Source: Desulfobacteraceae bacterium
GTDB lineage: Bacteria > Desulfobacterota > Desulfobacteria > Desulfobacterales > Desulfosalsimonadaceae
Length of the DNA stretch: 64,000 nt
NCBI GenBank assembly: GCA_011389935.1
Contig: JAABTJ010000008.1
Location: 42,548 to 106,547, forward strand
Reading direction: 5' to 3'
Positions 53,029-62,168 of this stretch are shown here, one piece after another (position 1 is the stretch's first letter; the number at the start of each line of letters is the position of its first letter). The notes under the pieces were generated by a model. The model had not been told where the DNA came from. It did not search any database and saw only the letters and a list, made by a program, of their open reading frames with translations. Position numbers and translations under genes: made by a program.

Positions 53029-54219
53029 GTGACGATTTTACGCAAAAAGGCGGACCGGGCGAAACCGCCCTTCCCACTGAAGTATCTGTACCAGAAAAAG
53101 TACCGGTTTTTCGCCCAGGTTTCCGACAGTCTCAAGGATGCGGCCATCCAGGAGATCAAGCACCTGGGAGCGGTCGATATATCCCCCTCTTTCAGGGGGA
53201 TATACTTTACCACGGCCAAGGAAGGGCTTTACCGGATTACCTATACGTCCCGGCTGATTTCCAGGGTCCTGGCCCCGCTGGTCGTCTTTGACTGCTTTAA
53301 TACGGATGCCGTTTACAAGCATGCAAGGCAGTTTCAATGGGATGATTTTTTCGACGAGGACCATTCGTTCGCCGTGTTTTCCAATATCGTTGACAGCCGG
53401 ATCACTCATTCCAAGTTTGCCGCCCTGCGCATGAAAGATGGCATTGTCGACTATTTCCTGGAGCATAAGGGGAAGCGCCCGAATGTATCCCCTATCGACC
53501 CGGATATCGGTATCAATCTGCATATCCATAAAAATATTGCCACCGTCAGCCTGGATGTGTCCGGCGGCGCCCTTCACAGGCGGGGGTACCGGGAGGAGTC
53601 CGTGTCCGCACCCATGCAGGAAACCGCGGCTGCCGGCATTATCCGGATGACCGGGTGGAACGGAAATGCGCCCCTGGTGGATCCCATGTGCGGCTCCGGT
53701 ACCCTTTTATGTGAAGCCCTGATGCATTACTGCCGCATTCCCGCAGGGATTTTCAGGAAGAAATTCGGCTTTGAACATCTTCCGGATTTTTCCCCAAAAA
53801 CATGGACGCAGGTGAAGGAAAGCGCGGATGGAAAAATCCGGGAAATGCCCCAGGGCCTGATCAGCGGGAGCGATATTGCCGGGGCTGCAGTGAATGCCAC
53901 CCGGACAAACCTGATGGGGCTTCATTATGGAAGCCATGTGAAAATTATTCAATCCGACTTCAGGGATTTGTCCGGCCTGAACAACCGGGTGATCGTGACC
54001 AATCCGCCATATGGCATCCGTATGGGCAAGGACATGGATATGCCGGCGTTTTACAGGGATCTGGGCGATTTTTTGAAGCAGAAGTGCACGGGATCGACTG
54101 CGTATATCTATTTCGGCGACCCCGGGCACATCCGTAACGTCGGGCTGAAACCCGCATGGAAAAAACCGCTCCAGTCCGGCGGCCTGGACGGCCGTCTGGT
54201 GAAATTCGATCTGTTTTAG
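53029..54219 (+). CDS. THUMP-domain rRNA N2-guanine methyltransferase (RlmL-N/YpsC-like)
   Basis: A 396-residue enzyme methylating guanine in 23S rRNA. The N-terminal THUMP region begins YRFFAQVSDSLKDAAIQEIK; the C-terminal SAM-dependent domain has VDPMCGSGTLLCEALM (motif I) and VTNPPYGIRMG (motif IV), as in the RlmL N-terminal half and the Gram-positive YpsC family. No RlmK half is fused, so only the m2G activity is expected. It starts with GTG at 53029, 30 bp after repeat B; no in-frame start exists upstream. Confidence 0.9.
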   Translation: MTILRKKADRAKPPFPLKYLYQKKYRFFAQVSDSLKDAAIQEIKHLGAVDISPSFRGIYFTTAKEGLYRITYTSRLISRVLAPLVVFDCFNTDAVYKHARQFQWDDFFDEDHSFAVFSNIVDSRITHSKFAALRMKDGIVDYFLEHKGKRPNVSPIDPDIGINLHIHKNIATVSLDVSGGALHRRGYREESVSAPMQETAAAGIIRMTGWNGNAPLVDPMCGSGTLLCEALMHYCRIPAGIFRKKFGFEHLPDFSPKTWTQVKESADGKIREMPQGLISGSDIAGAAVNATRTNLMGLHYGSHVKIIQSDFRDLSGLNNRVIVTNPPYGIRMGKDMDMPAFYRDLGDFLKQKCTGSTAYIYFGDPGHIRNVGLKPAWKKPLQSGGLDGRLVKFDLF

Positions 54220-54241
54220 TGCCTTTGTTTTGCCTGTTGTC

Positions 54242-55579
54242 CTATTTTACCATTTCCATGCCTTCTTTAATCAATGCCTCCGCATTGTCTAATACCCTGT
54301 GGGCTTCCTGCCAGTTGTGGAAGCCGTTGGAGTTTTCCACCCAGATAAAATCCCAGTAAAACTGGGCTTCCCGGTGAATCTTCCGGGCCTTTTCCAGCTC
54401 ATCTTCGGGGATGGCGCCGTTTTTCTTTTTTTCTCCCAATGCGAGGATGAATTCGGCCAATTCGGCGCCGATGCGGTTCTGTTTTGCGTAAACCTTTCCC
54501 TGGATGGATTCGGCCTTTTTAATGGTTGCCTCCTCCCCCCAGCTGCCGTGGCACCGGAGACAGGATTCCTCCACATGGACCAAGGGGCTCGTCCACGTGT
54601 GGGCGTTATATGTATGGCCTTCGGCGTCCGTCTTTTCCGGCATGTGGCAGTCTGTGCAGCCAAGGCCCAGCCGGGAATGGATATTGATGTTTTTCCCTTC
54701 ATGGAACAATTCGTATTCCGGGTGCTGGATCTTGGCAACCAGGGCACCGGTGATTTCATGCTCCCATTCGTCGGAGCGGCGGGCCGCGGAGTAGTCCTCG
54801 AGCTGGTCTTCTACGGAAAGGCCGGTGCTCCAGGGCAATACCGGCTTTCTGGTCTCTTCATGGAAATAGTAGTTGACATGGCACTGGGCGCAGGTGAGGT
54901 CGTTCCTGCCTTCGGGCTTAATGTTTCTGAAGGATTCGTGGGCCAGGGCCTCAAAAAGCCACTCCCGCTGCACTTTTACCGAAGCGTCCCGGTGGTCGTG
55001 GCAGTCGAGGCAGCCGACCGTGTTTTTCCCCACCACCTCGGCAAAGGGCATCCCGAAGAAATCATCGCTGTGTTTGTCTATGAGAACCACGACATCCGTG
55101 CTTTTGCAAGACATGCACGCGGCCGGCCGCTGGTCCCAGTCGGGGATCCGCTCGGTATCGATGACATCTGTGAGTGCGTATATGTGCCCCCTGGAACGGT
55201 AGTATCCCTTTGAGAAGGGGAAACCGGCATAATTGATTTTGAGAAACGGATACATCTCCAGGTAATCCATTTTTTCAATATCCATGCCTTCCGCTTCCCG
55301 CCTGCCACCGCCGCCGTAGGTGGTCATTCTCATTTCCTCGGTGGCTTCCCAGTATTCAAATTCGTTGGGAAAATATTCTGCCCATGCCTCCGAATCGGCG
55401 GCTTCCGCCAGCGTTTCAAAACCGGGGAAGCCATCTGCCGCTTCTGTTTCTGCGATTTCCCCTTTCTTTTCAGGTGCAGGCTCCGGTGCGTCGGTTTCCC
55501 TGTCGGCATCCCCCCCGCACGAAAAAATCAAAAAAAGTGTCATGCACACGGTAACTGAAAATAAAATTACCTTTTTCAA
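54242..55579 (-). CDS. nrfA: Ammonia-forming cytochrome c nitrite reductase NrfA
   Basis: A 445-residue periplasmic pentaheme enzyme reducing nitrite to ammonia, probably a lipoprotein (lipobox LIFSC, Cys21). The catalytic heme is CMSCK (155-159, lysine ligand), the other four are CLDCH 190, CAQCH 230, CTDCH 308 and CLRCH 340. Active-site residues correspond to Arg130, Tyr237 and His286 (IQHPEYE). At the calcium site, position 236 is Asn (CHVNYYF) where characterised enzymes have Glu, while Gln285 is kept. No nrfH is adjacent on either side, unusual for this group. It starts with TTG, fixed by AGGAGG six bases upstream. Confidence 0.95.
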   Translation of the reverse strand: MKKVILFSVTVCMTLFLIFSCGGDADRETDAPEPAPEKKGEIAETEAADGFPGFETLAEAADSEAWAEYFPNEFEYWEATEEMRMTTYGGGGRREAEGMDIEKMDYLEMYPFLKINYAGFPFSKGYYRSRGHIYALTDVIDTERIPDWDQRPAACMSCKSTDVVVLIDKHSDDFFGMPFAEVVGKNTVGCLDCHDHRDASVKVQREWLFEALAHESFRNIKPEGRNDLTCAQCHVNYYFHEETRKPVLPWSTGLSVEDQLEDYSAARRSDEWEHEITGALVAKIQHPEYELFHEGKNINIHSRLGLGCTDCHMPEKTDAEGHTYNAHTWTSPLVHVEESCLRCHGSWGEEATIKKAESIQGKVYAKQNRIGAELAEFILALGEKKKNGAIPEDELEKARKIHREAQFYWDFIWVENSNGFHNWQEAHRVLDNAEALIKEGMEMVK

Positions 55580-55686
55580 AGCATACCTCCTGCAGGAAGC
55601 GTCATTTTTGATGGCTTCGTAAAAAGCGCTTTATCCCGCCCCGGCGGTATTTTTGCAAAGGCAGGGGCACCCCTTTTCATCAACTG

Positions 55687-57354
55687 TTATTTTTTGTAAA
55701 TGTCTTTGTATTGTTCCCGAACGGTTTTCTTGTCGAATTTTCCAACGCTGGTCTTGGGAATGGCATCCACGAAAATGACTTCGTCCGGGAGCTGCCATTT
55801 GGCAAACTTGTGGGAGAGGTGTTCAATAATGTCTTCTTTGCGCAGCTGGTCTTTTGCCTTCTCCCTCGGGACGACCAGCACCAGTGGGCGCTCTTCCCAC
55901 TTCGGATGAAACACCCCGGTGACGGTCGCTTCCAGTACGTCCGGGTGTCCCATGGTTTCGTTTTCCATATCCACGGAAGAAATCCATTCCCCGCCGCTTT
56001 TGATCACGTCCTTGACCCGGTCCGTTATCTTGACGTACGCTTCCTCGTCAATGGTTCCAGCATCCCCGCTCTTCCAGTAGCCGTCTTCGGTAAAGGCCTC
56101 TTCGGATCCGGGTGCATTGTAATAGCTTGCCGTGATCCAGGGTCCGCGAATCAGGATTTCGCCGACCGATTTACCGTCATGGGGCACTTCCTTCCCCAGT
56201 GGGTCTACGATCTTTACGTCCAGGCCCACCACCGGGTACCCCTGCTTGCGTTTCAGGTCCCACTTTTCTTCTTCGGTAAGCGATTTTCCCAGCCAGGGTT
56301 TCAGCCGGTTGATGGTGACAAGCGGTGTGGTTTCCGTCGCGCCGTATGCATGAAAGATTTCCGCGCCGGTGAGTTCGTGAAAGCCCTTCATAAGCGTCAG
56401 GGAAGGCTCGGACGCGCCGGAAAGGAATCGTGCGCCGGAAAGGTCCGGTTTTTTATCGAGCTTGCGGATGTATTCGAGCATGGGCATGAAAAGAGCGGGT
56501 GCGCCGGCCGTGGCGGTAATCCCCTCACTGACGATCGGTTCGGCAAGGGTTCCCAGGTCCGCGATGTTGTACATGCCGGGAAGAACATATTTCGCCCCGA
56601 CAAAAAAGGCGGCGTGGGGAAGCCCCCAACCGAGTGCGTGAAACATTGGAACCAATTGGTAAAAGCAGTCCCGGCAGGTCATTTCCGCATTGGCTGCGAT
56701 GGTCATGGCGTGAAGGTAAACATCCCTGTGGGAGTAGTAAACACCCTTTGGCCTGCCGGTGGTGCCGGTCGTATAGCATGCGCCGTAGGCGGATTTTTCG
56801 TCGATTACGGGCCACTTGATTTCATGCGCCGCTTTTTGAAGCAATTCCTCGTAGCTGTATAACGGATCGAGCCGGGTCGTGATCTCGGAGAGGTTTTTAT
56901 CCGTCATGACGATGAACCCCTTTACCTGGGGGCACTGGTCAACGATATTTTCCGCGATGGGAACAAGGGTTTCATCAACGATGATGTATTTTGTTTCCGC
57001 GTGATTGATCACGTAAGACAGGTCGTGCGGGGACAGCCTTATGTTGAGCAGAAGGAGAACCGCACCGAGTCCGGGAATCCCGTAGTAGGCTTCCAGGTGA
57101 CGGTGGCAGTTCCAGCCCAGCACGCCGACGCGGTCTCCCGGTTTTACGCCCATATCCGAAAGGGCATTCCCCAGCCTTCTGACCCGTTCATACGTTTCGT
57201 TGTATGTAAATCGCGTTCTCGATCCATCCAGATGCACGGAAACCACCTCCTGCCGGCCGAAGCTTCGTGCCGCATGACGGATGATATTGGTGACATTGAG
57301 CTGGTAGTCATTCTGGGATGTTGAGGGAAAACCCATGATCGGCTTGCCTGCCAT
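55687..57354 (-). CDS. AMP-forming acyl-CoA ligase (medium/long-chain)
   Basis: A 555-residue adenylate-forming enzyme. The P-loop YTTGTTGRPKGVYYSH, YGATETTPLVT, and the hinge region GDAGTIDEEAYVKITDRVKDVIKSGGEWISS are all intact, as is the C-terminal catalytic lysine context PKTSVGKFDKK. The sequence is closest in feel to the FadD13/medium-chain fatty-acid ligase group. It activates a carboxylic acid as acyl-AMP and transfers it to CoA. ATG 57354 has AAAGGAGG six bases upstream. It lies 186 bp after the C69 operon in the same direction, so is probably separately transcribed. Confidence 0.92.
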   Translation of the reverse strand: MAGKPIMGFPSTSQNDYQLNVTNIIRHAARSFGRQEVVSVHLDGSRTRFTYNETYERVRRLGNALSDMGVKPGDRVGVLGWNCHRHLEAYYGIPGLGAVLLLLNIRLSPHDLSYVINHAETKYIIVDETLVPIAENIVDQCPQVKGFIVMTDKNLSEITTRLDPLYSYEELLQKAAHEIKWPVIDEKSAYGACYTTGTTGRPKGVYYSHRDVYLHAMTIAANAEMTCRDCFYQLVPMFHALGWGLPHAAFFVGAKYVLPGMYNIADLGTLAEPIVSEGITATAGAPALFMPMLEYIRKLDKKPDLSGARFLSGASEPSLTLMKGFHELTGAEIFHAYGATETTPLVTINRLKPWLGKSLTEEEKWDLKRKQGYPVVGLDVKIVDPLGKEVPHDGKSVGEILIRGPWITASYYNAPGSEEAFTEDGYWKSGDAGTIDEEAYVKITDRVKDVIKSGGEWISSVDMENETMGHPDVLEATVTGVFHPKWEERPLVLVVPREKAKDQLRKEDIIEHLSHKFAKWQLPDEVIFVDAIPKTSVGKFDKKTVREQYKDIYKK

Positions 57355-57539
57355 AACTGCCTCCTTTTGTGATGGGAGTGGGGTTGCGGAGCAATCTCCG
57401 GTTGCGTTCGGATTCAAACCGACAAGCAGCAAAGCGGAAAGCCCCGCTGCTCAGGGTGCGGGGTGTCAAAGCCAGTATTAATCGGTTTGTCCGTTCGGGT
57501 CAATTTTTTTCAGGATCCCCCTTTTTTGCATATCTTATC

Positions 57540-58844
57540 TTATGCGGGATCGATCCCGTCCATGCGGTTCATTCGCTTCCAGAACCATCCATAGGGGGAA
57601 AGGGGATATTGAAAAGGCCTTTTGGCAAATGTTTCGACCTGTTTTTCCGTCCAGGCGCGAACCGAATCTTCCGCAGCATGCAATCGATCCTGTCCTCCGG
57701 CGTCATCGAGACCCCCCTTCAGGCAAAAGAGCATTTCCCTTTCCGCCTGTTTTCCCGATTGTCGCAGCATCTCCCTGATCGTAGCGGAAAAAAGCGCATG
57801 CCGGTGAACCGGTTCAAACCGGCGCCACAAAGACCCTTCCACGGTTTGCCCGTCGGGGTTTTGCACATAAAAAGGCTTGTCCCCCGTGACTTCTGCCGGC
57901 TTGAACACGGACAGGCACGGCGCGGACGTACCGGTAAGCAGGTGAATGGCGTTTCCCCTGTCTAAAAGGGAAATCATGGATCCGCATGTCTGGCTGCGTC
58001 GAATGGGGCCGGCCGCATGCATGCATATATCGGCGTTGGAGCCCGATGCCGGGGTGCCGGCCGGAGACTGGTGCGTCCGTAAAATGTCCATGGCGCCGGA
58101 GATCTCCCCTTCCACGCATGATTCCGGAAGGACGCAAATCGCGTCCCCTGTGGTTTGGACACGCCTCCGGGAACGGGCGAAAAAAGGCATCACGGGGGAT
58201 TCAAATGCCGCCCGGAAGTCCAGCGCCCCCTTGCCCTTATAGCAGCCCTTGCTTTTTGCAAAATCCTCGATGCCTGCGGATGTCATGTCATAATCAGTAC
58301 CGATGGTAAGGCAGTTGGAGATGGCCGCATAATCGACGACTTTTCTGGCAGCCCAGTGCCTGCCCGCGGTTTCCAGAACCCATGCGTTTTCGGGGTCAGC
58401 GATGATAAAGCTGTTGTCGTAGCGGAAGTCCTTGTCCCTGTAGCCGCATATGCCTCCCTGGCCGTGGGCTTCGAGCAGACCGGTAATGACATGAAGGGCA
58501 TGCAAGGCATCATCGCCCCGTTCCAGGCCCAGTCGGACCAGGTCCATGCCGATCAGGCCGGCGGTTTTTTCCATCACCCGGGTAAAGACCGCTTCATTGC
58601 CGATCACCACGCCCCGGTCATTGGCCCCCATCTCCGCCCCCCAGATCCAGGACGGCTTGCTGAGCAAAAGACCGTGGCGCCGGCCGGTCTGGTCGATGGT
58701 GATGTAGGTGGCCCCTATTTTTTTTTGCAGATCACCTGAAACCGGAGGAATGCGCACCACCAGCTGTGCCTCGCCTGGCTCGCGGTCGCTGTTTTTGCCG
58801 AAAATCATTCGGTTGTTTCGCCGGATTACAAAGGTATCACACAT
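57540..58844 (-). CDS. Peptidase C69/secernin-like Ntn hydrolase
   Basis: A 434-residue N-terminal-nucleophile hydrolase. After removal of Met1 the N-terminus is Cys2 (MCDTFVI), the expected nucleophile; FGKNSDREPGEAQ, the WGAEMGANDRGVVIGNEAVFT stretch and FIIADPENAWVLETAGRHWAA are secernin/C69 hallmarks. The family hydrolyses dipeptides or other amides. It lies 16 bp after the kinase-fold gene and is the third gene of an operon with it and a class-III PLP enzyme; a role in releasing or trimming an amide-linked amino compound is inferred. Confidence 0.88.
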   Translation of the reverse strand: MCDTFVIRRNNRMIFGKNSDREPGEAQLVVRIPPVSGDLQKKIGATYITIDQTGRRHGLLLSKPSWIWGAEMGANDRGVVIGNEAVFTRVMEKTAGLIGMDLVRLGLERGDDALHALHVITGLLEAHGQGGICGYRDKDFRYDNSFIIADPENAWVLETAGRHWAARKVVDYAAISNCLTIGTDYDMTSAGIEDFAKSKGCYKGKGALDFRAAFESPVMPFFARSRRRVQTTGDAICVLPESCVEGEISGAMDILRTHQSPAGTPASGSNADICMHAAGPIRRSQTCGSMISLLDRGNAIHLLTGTSAPCLSVFKPAEVTGDKPFYVQNPDGQTVEGSLWRRFEPVHRHALFSATIREMLRQSGKQAEREMLFCLKGGLDDAGGQDRLHAAEDSVRAWTEKQVETFAKRPFQYPLSPYGWFWKRMNRMDGIDPA

Positions 58845-58860
58845 TGTTCATACCACCTTT

Positions 58861-59805
58861 TCACCGTTCAATTTTCCCCGGCAGGATAAAATTGTACCGC
58901 CTGCGGAGCATCCTGGTACGAATAAAGCGGTCCGCCTTTCGAAGCTGCAGAAAGAGCGTCCATATAAATGCGTCATTTTTATAATAGCTGTCCACCTCGC
59001 TTCGCGTCAACGGAGCAATGGGTGGCTCCAACGCAAGGCGCTTTATTCTTTCATTGATCAGGGCAATGGCCTCATCGATCATCTCCGGGCGGCCCTCCTT
59101 GTGAAAATTGGCCGCCAGGTCCATCAGCACCTGCCTTGTGTCGTGATAGCGGTCCAGCACTTCCTTGAGAAACTTCCATTTTACCAGCCATACCAATACG
59201 GGGGGTGTGCTTTTCAGGAAAATCCGGATATCAAGCTGCTCTGCGTCGTCAATGCGCAGGAGCGGGGTGGTGATATCGAAATAAAGGGGTTCTTCCAGGG
59301 GGAAAGACTCGCCTGGAAAACACCAGTTGGATATCTGGCCGTCAATGCCGATCGAGAGACCGGAACCGTCGCGGTTTTTACTTCCGACGGCAAGAATACG
59401 ATCCGCTACCCGGGCAACCATCTCCGCCATGTAATGGGAATCCTTCTGCTTCAGCCGGATGTTGCCGATGGTTTCTGCTTCCAGGCGGGGCTGGGCCACG
59501 TAAACGATTTGCTCCCCGAACCGGTTTTCAATCCTGTGGGTCGTGTGGTGGAGCACCCTTACGCCGCAGTCTTCTTTCAAATGCCGGCAGTAAATGTCAA
59601 CAATGCGCCGGTATTCTTCCGCAGCATCCCGGCCTGGAAAGGGCGGCATTCGTTTGAACGCGATATCCGGCATCTGATCGATGCAGAAGGACGAAGAGAT
59701 TTCGCCGTAGCCAAGGATGGTTGGCTGGATGCCGCTTTTTTCCGGATACGCCGGATCGAGGCGGTTTTCAAAGTCCGCAAGTACACGCTCGTCTACAGAA
59801 ATCAT
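58861..59805 (-). CDS. Kinase-fold protein of unknown function (DUF6206-like)
   Basis: A 314-residue soluble protein without an established function that I know. It shows the order of motifs of aminoglycoside-phosphotransferase/protein-kinase folds: glycine-type loop LGYGEISSSF (31-40), lysine in IAFKRMPPF (51), Glu-containing helix (EEYRRIVDIYCRHL), hinge-like IVYVAQPRLE, catalytic-loop pattern GIDGQISNW (Asp155, Asn160) and metal-binding FDITTP (Asp177). This reading is mine, from motif order. I chose ATG 59805; GTG 59814 and TTG 59817 are in frame just upstream. It lies between the class-III PLP enzyme and the C69 hydrolase in one operon. Confidence 0.65.
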   Translation of the reverse strand: MISVDERVLADFENRLDPAYPEKSGIQPTILGYGEISSSFCIDQMPDIAFKRMPPFPGRDAAEEYRRIVDIYCRHLKEDCGVRVLHHTTHRIENRFGEQIVYVAQPRLEAETIGNIRLKQKDSHYMAEMVARVADRILAVGSKNRDGSGLSIGIDGQISNWCFPGESFPLEEPLYFDITTPLLRIDDAEQLDIRIFLKSTPPVLVWLVKWKFLKEVLDRYHDTRQVLMDLAANFHKEGRPEMIDEAIALINERIKRLALEPPIAPLTRSEVDSYYKNDAFIWTLFLQLRKADRFIRTRMLRRRYNFILPGKIER

Positions 59806-59835
59806 TTTTTGCACCAAAGGTCATGGATGGCAAAA

Positions 59836-61095
59836 TCAGGCATTGATGAATGCCCGGGCAATGGAAAACGCCTCGTGAAGGCGCATGAGGATTTCTTCGG
59901 CCGTCTCTTTTTCCGTTATCAAAGGGGGCAGAAACTGCAGCACCGATGTATCGTTGCCCGCGTAAATGCAAAGCAGGCCGGCGTCGTAGCAGGCCTTGGA
60001 CATCAATGGCCCGTAATCCGAATGCGTGGTCTGAATAGCGCACATGAGCCCGTTTTGGCGGAAGCCCGCAAACAGATCGGGAAACTTTCCGGCGATATCC
60101 GCCATGCCCCGGGCAAACAGTTCTGCAAGCCGGTTCACGTTCTCCAGGAAAGAAGGTGCTGCGGAAATTTCAATGACTTTGCGGGCCACCACGCACCCGA
60201 TATCGGCCCCGCCGGTAGTGGACACGTGAATGAACGGATCGTCATGAAAAACCGATTCCAGGCCCTTTCCCATAATGGTGGCCGTAACCGGATAGATCCC
60301 CCCGCCAAGCCCTTTGGCGGAAACGATCATGTCAGGGACAATCCCGTAATGCTCGATCCCCCAGAACCGGCCGGTGCGTCCAAGGCCGGCCTGCACCTCG
60401 TCGATGATCAGAAGGGTCCCGTTTTTTTCGCAGAATTGTTTCACCTTGCGGTAATAATCCGCTCCGGGCATGGGCATGCCTAAAGTGGCCGGAATCGTTT
60501 CCAACACTACGGCCGCCGTATTTTTGCCCAAGGCGGCCGCAAGGGAAGCTTCGTCATTGAAAAGCACCTGGGTAAAATCCGATGATGCCGAAAGGAAAGG
60601 GTCCTTGAATTTCGGGTCGCCCGCAGCGAGGGCCAGGCCGGTATGGCCGTGGTATCCCCCGGCAGCCGACACTACGCCCCGTCTGCCGGTGGCTTTTCGG
60701 GCGATTTTAATCGCCGTGTCAATGGCTTCGCCGCCGCTGACACCGAACACCGTAAAATCGAGATCACCGGGGGAAACCCTTGCCAGGGCTTCGGCCAGCG
60801 CTGCTTTTTCGCGGCTGACAAAGTGATGGTTGCCGATGTCCAGGCGCCCTGCCGCTTCGACAAGGGCGGATATGATTTCCGGGTGCCGGTGCCCCAGGTT
60901 GTAGACGCCGCCGTTGCAGTGACAGTCGATCAGGCGCTTGTCGCCGTCAATGTCCCATACAAAAGGCCCTTCGCGTTTTCCGAAAACAAGGGGGATTCCG
61001 GAGTGCAAAAAAAAGGAGGCCTTTCCCGGGGAAACGTGCCTGGAAAATTGGTCAAAAACGGTTTGTTTGATCGCGCTGAAAGGCGGGCTTGTCAT
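59836..61095 (-). CDS. Class-III PLP enzyme (aminotransferase or phospho-lyase)
   Basis: A 419-residue fold-type I PLP enzyme. Features: DIDGDKRLIDCHCNGGVYNLGH near the N-terminus, the PLP-ring environment GGYHGHTG, Asp in LLIIDEVQAGLGRTG and the Schiff-base lysine in VSAKGLGGGIYP. Class III includes ornithine and omega-amino-acid transaminases, but also phospho-lyases acting on phosphoethanolamine and phosphohydroxylysine; with a kinase-fold gene directly downstream either is possible. AAAGGAGG precedes ATG 61095. First gene of the three-gene minus-strand operon. Confidence 0.9.
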   Translation of the reverse strand: MTSPPFSAIKQTVFDQFSRHVSPGKASFFLHSGIPLVFGKREGPFVWDIDGDKRLIDCHCNGGVYNLGHRHPEIISALVEAAGRLDIGNHHFVSREKAALAEALARVSPGDLDFTVFGVSGGEAIDTAIKIARKATGRRGVVSAAGGYHGHTGLALAAGDPKFKDPFLSASSDFTQVLFNDEASLAAALGKNTAAVVLETIPATLGMPMPGADYYRKVKQFCEKNGTLLIIDEVQAGLGRTGRFWGIEHYGIVPDMIVSAKGLGGGIYPVTATIMGKGLESVFHDDPFIHVSTTGGADIGCVVARKVIEISAAPSFLENVNRLAELFARGMADIAGKFPDLFAGFRQNGLMCAIQTTHSDYGPLMSKACYDAGLLCIYAGNDTSVLQFLPPLITEKETAEEILMRLHEAFSIARAFINA

Positions 61096-61157
61096 TTTTC
61101 ACCTCCTTTTCGATCTATACCGCAATCTGAAAGTATTGTACACTGTCTTATATTTCT

Positions 61158-61316
61158 CTCGGTGTCGGGGTTGGTGTTTGATTGTCGCGCCATAAGCAAT
61201 CTCTTTATAATCATGAAATAATATGCCTTGCAGGGCTTTTCGCGTTCCGGTCACCGCCATGACGTCTCCGAAATTGGTGTTCGACCCCGACCCCGATTCC
61301 GACCCCGACCCCGATA
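61158..61316. repeat. Inverted hexamer-repeat arrays between divergent genes
   Basis: TCGGTGTCGGGGTTGGTG (61158-61175) and, in the opposite sense, TCGACCCCGACCCCGATTCC and on to CCCCGATAA (61281-61316). The second array has about six CCCGAN units. The two could pair as a long imperfect hairpin. They lie in the promoter region between the PLP enzyme and nitrilase genes. Confidence 0.6.
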
Positions 61317-61384
61317 ATGGCGTATGGTTTCATGCAATTGAATCTGCTATACGTTGAGTCAAAAGGATAAAAGGAGATCAGTTA

Positions 61385-62158
61385 ATGAAAGTGTCATGCA
61401 TTCAAATGAGCGCGGCGGCCAATGGAAAAAAAGGCGCCATTGACAAGGCGGTTGAACGGATTCGCCAGTGCAGGGGGGCCGACCTGATTGTTTTGCCGGA
61501 GCTCTGGAATATCGGTTTTATCGGTTTTGACAAGTACGCCTCCGAGGCGGAAACGGAAAACGGGGAAACCATGACCGTTATGAAGGAAATGGCACGGGAA
61601 ACCGGGGCATATCTGCATACGGGCAGTTTCGTATTACAGGAGGGAGACGACTATTATAATGCCTGCTGTCTGTTGTCCCCGGACGGTGAAGTGCTCGGTT
61701 CCTACCAGAAAATTCATCTTTTTTCGTACAATTCCCCGGAAAAAAAACTCCTGGCCCCGGGGAACCGAGTTAGCGTAATTTCCACGCCGCTGGGCAATTT
61801 CGGCCTGGCAATCTGCTTTGATCTTCGTTTTCCGGAGCTGTTCCGGACGATGGTGGATAAAGGGGCAGAAATATTTCTTATCTGCTCGGCCTGGCCGTAT
61901 CCGCGCCTGGAGCACTGGCTTTTGTTCAACCGGGTACGGGCTGTCGAAAATCAGGCGATCCTCATATCCGCCAATGCAGGCGGCCAGAGCAGGGGCGTAC
62001 TCTTTGCCGGACACAGCATGATCGTGGATCCATGGGGAGTTGCCGTGGCAGCCTGCGGCGATGGGGAGGCCATCGTCACTGCCCAAATCGATGCCAAAAT
62101 GGTCCACGACGCAAGAAAAGCGTATCCGGGGTTGTCGAGCCGAACGACGTGGCTGTAA
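61385..62158 (+). CDS. Carbon-nitrogen hydrolase (nitrilase/omega-amidase superfamily)
   Basis: A 257-residue cytosolic amidase with the complete Glu-Lys-Cys triad: VLPELWNIGF (Glu), YQKIHLFSYN (Lys) and AICFDLRFPEL (Cys). The sequence SAWPYPRLEHW and the overall length fit the omega-amidase (YafV/NIT2) branch, which hydrolyses alpha-ketoglutaramate or ketosuccinamate left after transamination. Such an activity would complement the class-III PLP enzyme transcribed divergently 290 bp away (inferred). AAAAGGAG precedes ATG 61385. Confidence 0.9.
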   Translation: MKVSCIQMSAAANGKKGAIDKAVERIRQCRGADLIVLPELWNIGFIGFDKYASEAETENGETMTVMKEMARETGAYLHTGSFVLQEGDDYYNACCLLSPDGEVLGSYQKIHLFSYNSPEKKLLAPGNRVSVISTPLGNFGLAICFDLRFPELFRTMVDKGAEIFLICSAWPYPRLEHWLLFNRVRAVENQAILISANAGGQSRGVLFAGHSMIVDPWGVAVAACGDGEAIVTAQIDAKMVHDARKAYPGLSSRTTWL

Positions 62159-62168
62159 CCCATGTTTT

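Noticed and set aside
55580..55690. Sigma54 promoter upstream of nrfA
   Set aside because: On the minus strand TGCCCCT-GCCT-TTGCA lacks the essential GG of the -24 element.
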